NCBI RefSeq assembly: GCF_022921055.1 | Contig: NZ_CP095062.1 | Coordinates: 248,001 to 312,000 of the forward strand | DNA: 64,000 bases | Origin: Hymenobacter volaticus | GTDB lineage: Bacteria; Bacteroidota; Bacteroidia; Cytophagales; Hymenobacteraceae | Direction: 5' to 3' | In this document: positions 37,982 through 49,166 of the stretch, piece after piece | Layout: every line of letters starts with the position of its first letter | How positions within the stretch are numbered: the stretch's first letter is position 1 | Translations under genes and position numbers: made by a program | Notes under the pieces: model-generated | The model's input: only the letters and a program-made list of their open reading frames with translations | What the model was told of the DNA's origin: nothing | Database searches by the model: none

Positions 37982-40900
37982 ATGCAAAAATTTACCCACC
38001 TGCTGCTCCCTGCGGCTCTAGCCCTTTCTCTTTCGGCGCAGGCCCAAACCCGACAAATAACGGGTACCGTGCTGAGTGCCACCGACAAAACGCCCCTGCC
38101 GGGCGTGTCAGTCATTATTAAAGGCACTACCACTGGTACCTCTACCGATACTAATGGTAAGTTCACGCTGCCAGTAGCAGCCGGCAACGACCAAGTGTTG
38201 ATTTTCTCTTTCATCGGGTTCGAGCCAACCGAAGTGCGCGTTGGCAGCGGCTCGGTGGTAGAACCTGTGCAGCTGAAAGAAAAAACCACCGAACTCGATG
38301 ATGTAGTAGTAGTTGGGTACGGGACGCAGCGTAAGCGCGATGTAACCGGTTCGGTGGCTTCCATTTCCGCTGAGCAGGTAGCTGAAACGCCCATTGCTCG
38401 CGCCGACCAGATTTTGCAGGGCCGCGTGAGTGGGGTGCAGGTAACCCAAACCAACTCCGAGCCCGGCGGCAACGTCTCTATCCGTATTCGCGGCACCAAC
38501 TCTATCAATACTGGCAACGAGCCGCTGTTTGTGGTGGACGGTTTCCCCGGCGGTGGCGACTTGAACTCCATCAACCCCTCGGATATCGAGTCGGTGGAGA
38601 TTCTGAAAGATGCGTCGGCCACGGCTATTTATGGCTCGCGCGGCGCCAACGGCGTGGTGCTTATCACCACCAAAAAAGGCAAAGCCGGCCGTAATGCTAT
38701 CAATTTCGAGGCTTATACGGGGGTGCAAGTGGTGCGCAATAAGTACGAGCTGATGAATGCTCCCGAGTTTGCCGCTTACCTCAACGATGTGCAAACCCAA
38801 GGCAACGAAGGCTCTGCCAACCCGCTGCCGCTGCCCTACACGCAAGAGCAGATTGACGCTATGGGTGAGGGTACCAACTGGCAAGAGGAAATTCTGCGGC
38901 CGGCCCGAATGAGCAACTATCAGCTCAGTTTTAACGGCGGCAACGAAGAAACTCGGTACAATCTGAGCTTCAACTATTTCGACCAAGACGGCATCATCCT
39001 GAACTCAGGCTTCAAGCGAGGTACTATTCGCCTGAACCTGGACCGTAAAATCAGCCGCAAGCTGAGCTTCAGCTTGTCGAGCCAGATTGCGGGTACTTTG
39101 GAGAAACGGGCGCTGGTTAATTCCCAGGGCGGTAGCTTCGGCGGCGTGCTGCTCGATGCACTGCGCATCAGTCCTGTGGTGCCTGTGCGTGATGAATTCG
39201 GCAACTACACGTACTCTAATAGTCCACTGCCTTACGTGGAAGATTTGGGCAACCCGGTGGCGTATGCCAACAAAACCAAGGACAACCGGACCACGGGCCG
39301 CGGGCTGTTCAACGTGGCCGGCAACTACGAGCTGCTGGAAGGATTGACCTTGCGCGTGACGGCGGGCCTCGACTACCGCACCACGCAGAGCGACGTGTAC
39401 CGGCCCTCCGATGTATTCTTGGGTCGCCTCAACAACGGCTCGGCCTCTCGTGGGGAAACCAACCGTTACAGCTGGCTTAATGAAAACACGCTTACCTACG
39501 ACCGGAAGCTCAACGAAAACAATGCTCTGAATGTTGTCGGGGGTCTGACCTTCCAGAAGTACTACGGCAACGACTTCGGGGCCTCAGCCAACAACTTCTT
39601 TACCAACACGCTGGGCTCCGACAACCTGGCATTGGGGGCCAATATTCTGACGCCAAGCTCGGGTCGCTACACCAACTCGCTGGCTTCATATTTCGGGCGG
39701 GTCAACTATCGCTTGTTTGAGAAATACTTGTTCACGTTCACGATGCGGGCCGACGGTTCCTCGCGCTTCGGCCGCAACAACAAGTGGGGCTATTTTCCCT
39801 CTGCTGCCTTCGCCTACCGCCTCATCGACGAGCCGTTTATGAAAGGTGTTAGCTTCCTGAGCGACTTGAAGTTGCGCCTCGGCTACGGCGTGACTGGCAA
39901 CCAGGAAATCAGCAACTACCAGTCGTTGGCCCGCTACGACGTGGGCAGTTACGCTTCGGGCAGCAACCGTTTGGTGGGTTTGGTGCCGCTCAACATTGTG
40001 AATCCAGACTTGCGCTGGGAATCCACAGCGGCCAGCAACGTGGGCGTGGACGTGGCTTTCTTGCAAAACCGCATTTCCATCACAGCAGATGCCTATTACA
40101 AGAAAACCACCGACTTGCTGCTGCAAGTATCGACGCCGCGCACCACGGGCTACAACAGCATTTACTTGAATGCAGGTAGCGTGCAAAACAAAGGCGTCGA
40201 GTTTGCGCTCAACACCACCAATTTCGACGGCGAGAAGTTTTCGTGGAACACCAACCTGAACATTTCCTTTAACCGCAACAAAGTGCTGGACCTCAACGGC
40301 GAGTACGAGCGGTTTGTAGGCAGCTCCAGTTCTAGCTTGTTTGTGGGCTCGGGCCTAGGCCAGACCAGCATTTTGCGGATTGGGGAGCCGATTGGCTCGT
40401 TCTATGGCTACGAGTTTGATGGGCTCTGGCAGTCGGCCGAGGAAATCCGCAACAGCGGCACTAAAACCGTGGTACGCCCCGGCGACCCGCGCTACCGCGA
40501 CCTGAATGGCGACGGCTCTATCACGGCCGCCGACCGTACCATCATTGGGCGGGCCCAACCCGACTTCATCTACGGCGTCACCAACGGCTTCAAGTACGGC
40601 AACTTCAACCTAAGCGTGTTTATTCAGGGGTGCAGGGCACCGACGTACTCAACCTGAACCGCTACGAGCTGGAATCGGGCTTAACGGCCACCAACAAGTT
40701 GAAAACGGTGGTTGACCGCTGGACGCCCACCAACACCGACACCAACATTCCAAGGGCGGGCAGCACCATCCGCCGCTCCACCGGCATCGTGAACGACGTG
40801 CTGGAAGACGGCAGCTTCGTGCGCCTGAAAACGGTGACGCTAGGTTACACTTTGCCTAAGTTCAGCAAGGTTATCAAGTCGGCCAACGTGTACGTGACGG

Positions 40901-41046
40901 CGCAAAACCTGGTGACCTGGACCGATTATTCCGGCTACGACCCCGAAGTCAACTCGTTCGGGTCCGATAACCTGAGCTTGAACACCGACTACAACGCCTT
41001 CCCGAGCACCCGCACCTTCATTGCCGGCCTGAGACTAGGCTTCTAG
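37982..41046 (+). pseudogene. SusC/RagA family TonB-linked outer-membrane transporter (one frameshift)
   Basis: About 1,020 residues; imports oligosaccharides across the outer membrane with its SusD partner. The start at 37982 gives MQKFTHLLLPAALALSLSAQ, a signal peptide. Next come the carboxypeptidase-like domain (TGTVLSATDKTPLPGVSV), the TonB-box/plug junction DVVVVGYGTQRKRDVTGSV, plug motifs GRVSGVQV and FVVDGFPGG, and SATAIYGSRGANGVVLITTK. The 22-strand barrel ends TFIAGLRLGF. The frame breaks at the GGGG run 40627-40630; one extra G restores VFIQGVQGTDVLNLNRYE. SusD follows 31 bp later. Confidence 0.93.
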
Positions 41047-41077
41047 TCGGCGCCCCCACTTTCCCACCTGACTCCCG

Positions 41078-42495
41078 ATGAAAAAATATACCATCCTGCT
41101 GGGCTTGGCGATGCTGAGTCTCTCTTCCTGCGAGAAATTCCTGGAGGAAAAGCCCTACGATTTTATTGCCGCCGAAAACTTCTACAAAAGTGAAGGCGAC
41201 GCCGTGGCTGGCCTCAACGGCGTGTTTAACGCTCTGTTGCCCCAAACCTATTTCGGCCGCACCGGCTGGCAAATCACGGAGCTACCCGCCGACCTGATTC
41301 GGGTAGGGTCTAGCACCGACGAGCGGGCCCAACTTTCGCGCTTCACCTACACGTCCACCAACACCGAAATCAACAGCTGGTGGACCAACACGTACCGGAT
41401 GATCAACCGGGCCAACGACGTTATCGAGAAAGTGCCGAGCGTGAGCATGGACGAAGCGCGCCGCAACAACATCGAGGGCAATGCACGGTTCCTGCGGGCC
41501 ATGGGCTATTTCGACTTGGTGCGCTGCTTCGGCGACGTGCCTTTGGTGCTGGCCACCGTAAAAGGTCCCTCCGACGACATCCGGCCACCCCGCGCCCCGC
41601 TAGCGCAGGTCTACGACCAAATTATTACGGACTTGCAGTTTGCTGAAGCGAATTGCTTGCCCGAAAACCAGATACCCGCCGGCGAAAAAGGCCGGGTATC
41701 GAGCGGGGCCGCTACCGCCCTGCTGGCGAAAGTGTACCTGACCCGCGCCAGCAGTTCTGCCGCGCAAGGCACCGACAATCAGAATGCCCTCAGTGCTTGC
41801 AACAAGATTATCGGGTCCAACACCTACCGCCTACTGCCGGTGTACGGCGACGTATTCGACCCGGACAAGGAGAACGGCCCCGAACACATCTTCTCGATTC
41901 AGTTTGACTTGCCTCCGAACACGGGCAGCATCATTGTGCGGCAATTTTTGCCTTCGCAGCTCAGCGGCCTCGGCACGTTCACGGTAGAAGATGCCTTCGT
42001 GGCTTCCTATGCCGCCACCGACGTGCGCCGGGCCTGGAACATTAGCAACCAAGCCGGCTCGACCACCTTGCCGCGCTACTACTTTAACAAGTTTCGTGAT
42101 TCCAAGCGCATCGTCAACGATTCTCGGGTCAATTACTTGATCACGCGTTATGCCGACGTGCTGCTCATGCAGTCGGAGGCGCTTAACAATTTGAACGCCA
42201 ACGACGCTACCAAATATCAGGGCATCAACGCCGTGCGGACTCGCGCGGGCTTGGCCCCTTGACAGGCACCACTACCAGGGATGCCTTCGTGGATTTGCTG
42301 GTGAGGGAGCGTGCTTGGGAATTGTGCCAAGAAGGCCACCGCTGGTTTGATTTGGTGCGGTTCAAGCGGTTGCGCCAAGCCGTGCAAGCCAGCACGCCTA
42401 CGCGCGTAGTCGACGACAAGTACTACTTGTTCCCGATACCACAGCCTGAGTTGCTGCTGAACCAGAACCTGACCCAAAACCCCGGTCATATTTAA
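41078..42495 (+). pseudogene. SusD/RagB family surface glycan-binding lipoprotein (one frameshift)
   Basis: About 472 residues. The lipoprotein signal MKKYTILLGLAMLSLSSCEK has lipobox LSSC. SusD features are EEKPYDFIAAENFYKSE, the TPR-like helices with YRMINRANDVIEKVPS, NARFLRAMGYFDLVRCFGDVPL (in part), SGAATALLAKVYL, YLITRYADVLLMQSEALN and the C-terminal RERAWELCQEGHRWFDLVRF. The frame breaks at the CCCC run 42255-42258; one extra C gives RAGLAPLTGTTTRDAF. It pairs with the SusC upstream and overlaps the next gene by TAATG. Confidence 0.93.
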
Positions 42496-43694
42496 TGGGT
42501 GCCGTTAGCAAATGGCCCGTTAGGTTCCTGGTTTGGATTCTGATGGCCGCAACCGGAGCCGCGCAAGCGACTCCGGCTCAGCCCTTCCTGCTGCTCGATG
42601 GCGCCAAGATGGCCGCCTACAAAACTGCTTACAAGCGCGGGGGCAAGCAGGAAACGCAGCAAGTTAAGTCCCTGCTTGGGCAAGCCGACCAAGCGCTAGA
42701 GCACGAGCTATACACTATAACCACCAAAACGAAGCTGCCCCCTAGCGGCGACAAGCACGACTTCATGTCGCAGGCGCCCTACTTCTGGCCCGACCCCAAC
42801 AAGCCCGATGGCAAGCCCTACATCCAAAAAGATGGGTTGGTGAATCCGGAGGCGAAAGCCATGAAAGATGATGCCAACCTAGCCGGCGTGTGCAAGGATG
42901 TGAAGACGTTGGCCTTAGCGTATTACTTCTCTGGCGACGCCAAGTACGCAACCAAGGCCAGCCAGCAGCTGCGTACCTTTTTCCTGGACCCGGCCACCCG
43001 CATGAACCCGAACTTGAACTTCGGGCAAGGCATTCCCGGCACGACCGACGGCCGCAGCTACGGCATCATTCAGACGCGCCATTTGGTGGAAATCCCGGAG
43101 GCACTTGCCTTGCTTGACGGTAGCACCAGTGTGGACGCAAAGCTAATATCCGGCCTGAAAACCTGGTTCGGTCAGTACATGGAGTGGCTGACCACTAGCA
43201 AGCTCGGCCAAGCCGAAGGCAACAACAAAAACAACCACGGCACATTCTACGATTTACAAGTGGTGGATTTTGCTTTGTTTGTCGGCAACAAAGCCTTGGC
43301 TCGCCGCACCATTGAAAGCCAGACGTTGCCACGCGTGACCGTACAATTTGCTCCCGACGGGTCGCAGCCGCTGGAACTCGACCGTACCCGGCCCTGGAAT
43401 TATACCTCCATGAATCTGCAAGGGTGGGTACAGCTGGCCGTTTTGGCCCGGCACGTCGGCATAGACTTATGGAACTACAGCACGCCCGATGGCCGCGGCC
43501 TTCGCAAAGCGGTGACGTGGTTGCAACCGTATTTGCTGCGGGAAAAGCAGCTAGAACGCGCCGACGTTACGCCAACTTCCAACGAAACGGCCCTGATGCT
43601 TTACCAACGGGCAGCGCAAGAGTATTCCTCGTTAAATGCCTCGCAAATACTGGCTTTGTACCCTGATTTTCAGGCAGCGCCTTGGGCTATCTGA
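42495..43694 (+). CDS. Alginate lyase family protein (polysaccharide lyase, first copy)
   Basis: A 399-residue secreted lyase of the alginate_lyase (PF05426-type) toroid fold, seen in PL5- and PL38-like enzymes. The ATG overlaps the SusD stop (TAATG). The signal peptide ends GAAQA. Family motifs are HDFMSQAPYFWPDPNKPDG, GLVNPEA, FFLDPATRMNPNLNFGQ, a GRSYGIIQTRHLVEIPEA helix and NNKNNHGTFYDLQ, where Asn-His are the likely catalytic residues. It shares this layout with the second copy at 46374. It probably cleaves a uronic-acid polymer by beta-elimination, feeding the GH88 in the same operon. Confidence 0.88.
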   Translation: MGAVSKWPVRFLVWILMAATGAAQATPAQPFLLLDGAKMAAYKTAYKRGGKQETQQVKSLLGQADQALEHELYTITTKTKLPPSGDKHDFMSQAPYFWPDPNKPDGKPYIQKDGLVNPEAKAMKDDANLAGVCKDVKTLALAYYFSGDAKYATKASQQLRTFFLDPATRMNPNLNFGQGIPGTTDGRSYGIIQTRHLVEIPEALALLDGSTSVDAKLISGLKTWFGQYMEWLTTSKLGQAEGNNKNNHGTFYDLQVVDFALFVGNKALARRTIESQTLPRVTVQFAPDGSQPLELDRTRPWNYTSMNLQGWVQLAVLARHVGIDLWNYSTPDGRGLRKAVTWLQPYLLREKQLERADVTPTSNETALMLYQRAAQEYSSLNASQILALYPDFQAAPWAI

Positions 43695-43811
43695 AGTCCT
43701 TGCTAGTCGAAAATCAAATACTAGAACACATCAAATCATCGGCTGTCTGGCTTTACTTCGGCGTGAAAGCGCAAGGATATGGCCCGACAACCGAACTGGA
43801 CAGATAGTACT

Positions 43812-46279
43812 GTGTTGAAAACCAAACTGATTGCCGCTCTGCTCGTTGCACTAGCAAGTGTAGCTCCCGCCTTCGCTCAGCGCTTCACGCGCCTGACCAC
43901 CGGTTGGGAGTACGTGCAGCAGGACTTGGGTGGCGTATGGGAAGCTGTACGGCCCGTAGGCGCCGGCAACCCCGAGAGTGTGCCGCTGTGGGAAACCGTA
44001 ACGCTGCCCCACTGCTTCAACGCCCGCGACGCCGTGGATCCTAGTGCTAACTATTACCAGGGCCCTGGCTGGTACCGCACCCAACTGGACGTGCAGAACC
44101 CCTACACCAACGGCCGGACCCGTCTGCATTTCGAAGGCGCGGGCCAGAAAACCGACGTGTACCTCTACACCACCAAAGTGGGCAGCCACGTTGGCGGTTA
44201 CGACGAGTGGACCGTGGACCTCACCCAAGCCATAGCCGACTTTCAAAAAACGGCGGCTTACAAAGAGCAGTTCAAGGGTAAAATCCCAATCAGCATCCGC
44301 TGCGACAATTCGCGCGACCTGGAGATGATACCCTCCAATCTATCGGATTTCAATGTGTATGGAGGCTTGTACCGCTACCTGAACTTGGAGTACTTGCCAG
44401 CTGTGTCGGTGGAATGCTTATCGGTGAAGGCTGAGGTAGATGCCGCGGGCAAAGCGGGCTCGTTGGCACTGAAAGCGAGCTTCCTTCCGATTGCAGCACC
44501 CAACATAGCGCCGGTTCCGGTGGTGGTTCGGTTGCTGGACCCGCGGGGTAAGCAAGTCGGCAAATACCTAGGTAAGCTTCCTGTATCAGCAGAGGAAGTG
44601 GAGGTGCATCAATTTGCGGTGAAGAACCCGCAGCTGTGGTCGCCGGAACGGCCGCAGCTCTATACCGTGGCCGTCACGGTGGGTACTGGTTTGCAGGCGT
44701 ATCAGCGGCAGGAGAAAGTAGGGTTTCGGCACGCCAATTTCGTGGAGAAAGGACCGTTCAAGCTTAACGGTCAGCGCCTGTTGCTGCGCGGCACGCACCG
44801 CCACGAAGACCACGCCGGCGTGGCCGCCGCCATGACCGAACCCATGATTCGGCAGGAGATGGTGATGATGAAGCAGATGGGGGTCAACTTCATCCGGTTG
44901 GGTCATTACCAACAGTCGCGCATCGTGCTCAACCTCTGCGACTCGCTCGGGATACTGGTGTGGGAGGAAATTCCGTGGTGCCGCGGCGGGCTCGGCGGTC
45001 CGGCGTACCAAGCGCAGGCCAAGCGCATGCTCACCAACATGGTGCAGCAGCATTACAACCACCCAAGCATCATCATTTGGGGCCTAGGCAATGAAAACGA
45101 CTGGCCCGGTGACTTTCCCGAGTTCGACAAGCAAAAGATCCGAGCCTTCATGACCGAACTCAACGACTTGTCGCACCAACTGGACCGCTCGCGCTACACC
45201 GCCATCCGCCGCTGCGACTTCTGCAAAGACATTGTGGACGTGTATTCGCCCTCGATCTGGGCCGGCTGGTACCGCGGCATCTACACCGACTACAAGGAAG
45301 CCACCGAGAAAGAATTTCAAGGAGTGAAGCGCTTGCTGCACGTGGAATGGGCGGCGACAGCCACGCCGGCCGACATTCCGAAAACCCCGATAATGCGCTG
45401 GCAGAAATCACGGCCAGCAAAGAAGCTGATGAGCGAGCTGGCGACGCCTCCCTGTTTGGCGGCAGTGCCCGCGTCTCCAAAGACGGCGACTGGAGCGAAA
45501 GCTACCTCTGCAATCTAGTAGACTGGCACCTCAAAGAGCAGGAAACGATGCCCTGGCTAAGCGGCACCGCCTACTGGCCCTTCAAGGATTTCTCTACGCC
45601 CGTACGCCCCGACAACCCCATTCCCTACATGAACCAGAAGGGTGTGGTCGAGCGTGACTTTACGCCCAAGGAGGCGTACTATGTGTTTCAGTCGTATTGG
45701 ACCACAACGCCCATGGTGCACCTCTACGGGCACTCTTGGCCGGTGCGTTGGGGCTCAGAAGGCGAGCTGAAAATGGTGAAAGTGTACTCGAACTGTGCCG
45801 AAGCTGAACTGTTCGTGAACGGCAAAAGCTACGGCGTGAAAAAGCGCGACAGCCAAGACTTCCCGGCGGCAGGCCTGCATTGGAACGTCCCCTTTGTGAC
45901 CGGTGAAAACCAACTGCGCGTGGTGGCCCGCCAAGGCAAACAGGCCGTGCAGGACAACATCAGCTTCCGCTACCAAACCCAAAAATGGGGCAAGCCTACT
46001 AAGCTTACGTTGCAAAAAGTAGCTGAAGCCAACGGCCTAACCACGGTGGAAGTGAAGCTGTTCGATGCCGAAGGCGTGCCGTGCTTAGATGCGGCCAATT
46101 GGGTGGAATTTTCATTAGCCGGGGCGGGCAAGCTGCTCGACGATTTGGGCACGAGTAGCGGCTCCCGCAAAGTGCAGGTCTACAACGGCCGGGCTATCAT
46201 TCGGCTGGCGGCGCAGCCCGGCAAAACGGCCGTGGCGGTGCAGTCGCCGGGGCTGGAAACGGCTTTGTTGACGCTGTGA
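43812..46279 (+). pseudogene. Glycoside hydrolase family 2 protein (one frameshift)
   Basis: About 820 residues. A GTG at 43812 gives a clean signal peptide (LKTKLIAALLVALASVAPAF); an ATG at 43779 is upstream in frame. The N-terminal sandwich has LPHCFNARDAVDP and FEGAGQKTDVYL. The barrel has LRGTHRHEDHAGVAAAM, MGVNFIRLGHYQQS and the acid/base Glu in IIWGLGNEND. The nucleophile Glu is probably in LLHVEWGGDSH, restored by one G at the GGG run 45349-45351 where the frame breaks. The C-terminal part has NCAEAELFVNGKSYG. The substrate is a beta-galactoside or beta-glucuronide; context favours a uronic-acid oligosaccharide. Confidence 0.87.
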
Positions 46280-46373
46280 AAAGGCAGCATTAGGGAGCGG
46301 TGTAGCTAAGTGGCACGGCTCTACACCAGTTAAGAAAACCATGACAACCAATTTGGTTTGCTAGTCATTTCCA

Positions 46374-47548
46374 ATGAATCGAAAGACGCTTTATCTCGTG
46401 TTGCTCTTGCTTGCGTCCTTTCTAAGCGAAGCACGGCGCCCGGACCGCAAGCTGGAGCGGCAGGCGGCAGAGATACTGCGGGCGCAGGTACTGGCGCAGG
46501 CTGCTTGGGCGCTGCAGCAAGCACCCGTCACGGTGACGAGCAGCACCAGTGCGCGTAGTGCCGGCGGCCCCCACGACTTCTTTTCTGAAGGTGACTACTG
46601 GTGGCCCGATCCCGCTAACCCTACTGGGCCTTACATCCAGCGCGACGGCCTCACCAACCCCGATAACTTCGTGGCGCACCGGCAAGCAATGATTCGTTTT
46701 AGTCGCATCATCGGTGCGCTGGCTTCTGCTTATCAGCTTACCCATGATGCGCAGTACGCGCGGCATGCCTTGGTGCATTTGCGGGCTTGGTTTACGGACC
46801 CGGCTACGCGGATGAACCCGTCGTTGCAGTATGCGCAGGCTATAATGGGGCGCTTTACGGGGCGCGGCATTGGCATCATCGACACCATCCAGCTGCTGGA
46901 AGTGGCGCAAGGTGTGTTGGTGTTTGAACAAGCCAAGGGTATTAACCGTCAAGATGTAACGAGTATCAAGGACTGGTTTGCGCAGTACCTCACTTGGCTT
47001 ACGACGCACCAATACGGCAAAGACGAAATGAATGCTGCCAACAATCACGGCACCTGTTGGGTGATGCAGGTGGCCGCTTTTGCCCGACTCACAGGCAACC
47101 AAGAACTGTTGACCTTCTGCCGGGAGCGGTACAAAACCGTGCTCCTGCCCACCCAAATGGCCGCCGACGGTTCTTTCCCTCTGGAGACCAAACGCACTAA
47201 ACCATACGGCTACTCGCTGTTCAACCTGGATGCCATGGCCATGATCTGCCAGATTCTGAGCGACAAGCGCGAAAACCTTTGGGCTTACCAAACCACTGAT
47301 GGGCGCAGCATCCGCCGGGGCATCGAGTATCTGTATCCTTATGTGGCCGACAAGCAGAAGTGGCCTTTCGCCAAAGATGTGATGTACTGGGACAGCTGGC
47401 CGGTAGCGCAGCCCTTTCTGGTGATGGGAGCCGTGCAGTTTGGCAACAAAGACTGGTTTGCCACTTGGCAGCGCCTAGAACACGCCCCGAGGTGGAAGAA
47501 GTGATTCGTAATCTGCCCGTCCGTAACCCCCTCATCTGGCTGAACTAG
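46374..47548 (+). pseudogene. Alginate lyase family protein (polysaccharide lyase, second copy; frameshift near the end)
   Basis: About 391 residues, paralogous to the lyase at 42495: HDFFSEGDYWWPDPANPTG, RDGLTNPDNFVAHRQAM, AWFTDPATRMNPSLQYAQ, IGIIDTIQLLEVA and MNAANNHGTCWVMQV with the Asn-His pair. The signal peptide is short (LYLVLLLLASFLSEA). The frame breaks at CCCC 47485-47488; one extra C gives LEHAPEVEEVIRNLPVRN and a stop at 47548, a better ending than the RWKK seen without repair. It lies in the same operon as the other lyase, GH2 and GH88. Confidence 0.88.
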
Positions 47549-47617
47549 TTGGTTGATTTCTCTTTTCTATCCGCTCCCGGTTTCTCCGCAGGAGCTACAC
47601 TCTCAGAGCAAGCTGCA

Positions 47618-48838
47618 ATGAAAACCATACGCATCGGCTTAGCCTTAGCACTATTGTCCACCCAAGCACTGGGCCAAGCGGCGCTGCCCAAAAAAACCAT
47701 AAGACTGGCCGAAACACAGGCTGCTCTTTTGCTAGAACAGGTACCGCAGGCCGCGCAAGCGAAGCCCGCAGCGGCCGGCAAACCCGCGCTGGTGTCGCCA
47801 CGCACGCTCACGCCCACCGGAGAACTGGTGCTAGTAGCATCGCGCGACTGGACCAGCGGCTTTTTCCCTGGCTATCTGTGGCTGCTAGCCGAAGCGACTG
47901 GTCAGGAAAAATGGCGCACGGCGGCCAAGACCTATACCGCCAATATCGAGCCCGAGAAAACCAATGCCACTACCCACGACATGGGATTTAAGGTGTATTG
48001 CAGCTTCGGGACCGGCTACCGCCTCACACAAGACGCTGCTTATCGGGACGTCATCTTGCAATCAGCGCGCACGCTGAGCACGCGCTTCAACCCGAAAGTA
48101 GGAGCACTGCGTTCTTGGGACCATCACCGCGAAACTTGGGGCTATCCGGTCATCATCGACAACATGCTGAACCTGGAGTTGCTGTTTGCTGCTACCCGCA
48201 TCTCCGGCGACTCCTCGTTCTACAAAATAGCCGTCAGCCACGCTAACACCACACTGCGCAACCACTTCCGGGCCGACTTCAGCTCTTACCACGTCGTCGA
48301 CTACGACACGCTCACTGGCCTAGTAGTTAAGAAAAACACGCACCAAGGTTTCGCCGACGAATCGGCGTGGGCGCGTGGGCAGGCGTGGGCCCTCTACGGG
48401 TATACCATGTGCTACCGCGAAACCAAAAACAAAGCCTACCTCACGCAGGCCGAGAACGTAGCCCGCTTCCTGCTCAACCACCCCAATCTGCCTAAAGACC
48501 TGATTCCATACTGGGACTTCAATGCCCCCTCTATTCCAAACGAACCGCGCGATGCGTCGGCCGCGGCCGTCATGGCCTCGGGCCTCTACGAGCTAAGCAC
48601 CTACAGCCCCAACGGTGCCCTTTACCGTAGCAAAGCCGACAAGATCATGAGTAGCCTGACCAAGCACTACACCGCCAAGCCCGGCGGCAGCCGTGGGTTT
48701 CTGCTGCTGCACAGCACCGGTTCCAAGCCCGCCAACAGCGAAGTAGACGTGCCGCTCATCTACGCCGATTATTACTTTATGGAAGCCTTACTACGCCGCA
48801 AGACCCTCGGCCCGGTTAACAGTGTCTCGAAGCGCTAG
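47618..48838 (+). CDS. Glycoside hydrolase family 88 unsaturated glucuronyl hydrolase
   Basis: About 406 residues; hydrates and releases the unsaturated uronic acid that lyases leave at the non-reducing end. The start at 47618 gives MKTIRIGLALALLSTQALGQ, a signal peptide. GH88 marks are RDWTSGFFPGYLWLL, THDMGFKVYCSFGTGY (catalytic Asp), the DNMLNLELLF segment (second Asp), HQGFADESAWARGQAWALYG and YWDFNAPSIPNEPRDASAA. It is the last gene of the SusC/SusD locus and completes a lyase-plus-GH88 pathway for a uronic-acid polysaccharide. Confidence 0.95.
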   Translation: MKTIRIGLALALLSTQALGQAALPKKTIRLAETQAALLLEQVPQAAQAKPAAAGKPALVSPRTLTPTGELVLVASRDWTSGFFPGYLWLLAEATGQEKWRTAAKTYTANIEPEKTNATTHDMGFKVYCSFGTGYRLTQDAAYRDVILQSARTLSTRFNPKVGALRSWDHHRETWGYPVIIDNMLNLELLFAATRISGDSSFYKIAVSHANTTLRNHFRADFSSYHVVDYDTLTGLVVKKNTHQGFADESAWARGQAWALYGYTMCYRETKNKAYLTQAENVARFLLNHPNLPKDLIPYWDFNAPSIPNEPRDASAAAVMASGLYELSTYSPNGALYRSKADKIMSSLTKHYTAKPGGSRGFLLLHSTGSKPANSEVDVPLIYADYYFMEALLRRKTLGPVNSVSKR

Positions 48839-48902
48839 AAGTTATTTCGAATTACGGTTTTCGCCTTGCTTACTCTGCCGTGCTGGTTGCCTAACTATAC
48901 TA

Positions 48903-49063
48903 GTCATGCTGAGCGGAGTGCAACGAAGTCGAAGCATCTCGCTAGTGTGGTAAACTCTTTTGTAGGGTCAACGATGCGTGCGAGATGCTTCGACAAGCTC
49001 AGCATAAAAGGTATCGTTAGGCAACGTCAGCACGCGAGATGCTTCGGCTACGCTCAGCATGAC
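48903..49063. repeat. REP-like repeated palindromic elements
   Basis: Three related units: 48903-48942 forward (GTCATGCTGAGC ... GAAGCATCTCGC), and 48980-49005 and 49034-49063 in the opposite sense (GCGAGATGCTTCG ... CTCAGCAT). The units can pair with each other. Similar 'atgctgagc/gcatctcgc' elements are common between genes of Hymenobacter-type genomes. They lie in the 328-bp gap between the PUL and a convergent gene. Confidence 0.75.
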
Positions 49064-49166
49064 CTCTAGTTTAGCAAAGTCAGCACACCAGATCTTCGAC
49101 TCCGGTAAATCACACCCAGCTTGAAATGCACGTGGGCTGTGGCAGTATGAATGCTGAGCTCAGACC

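Noticed and set aside
35757..42258. Programmed frameshifting or phase variation as the cause of the broken regulator, SusC and SusD genes
   Set aside because: The same one-base loss at G/C runs hits unrelated genes across the window, including housekeeping-like ones with no reason to vary. A sequencing cause is simpler.
48903..49063. Insertion sequence ends
   Set aside because: No transposase or target duplication. The three short related units fit intergenic REP-like elements better.
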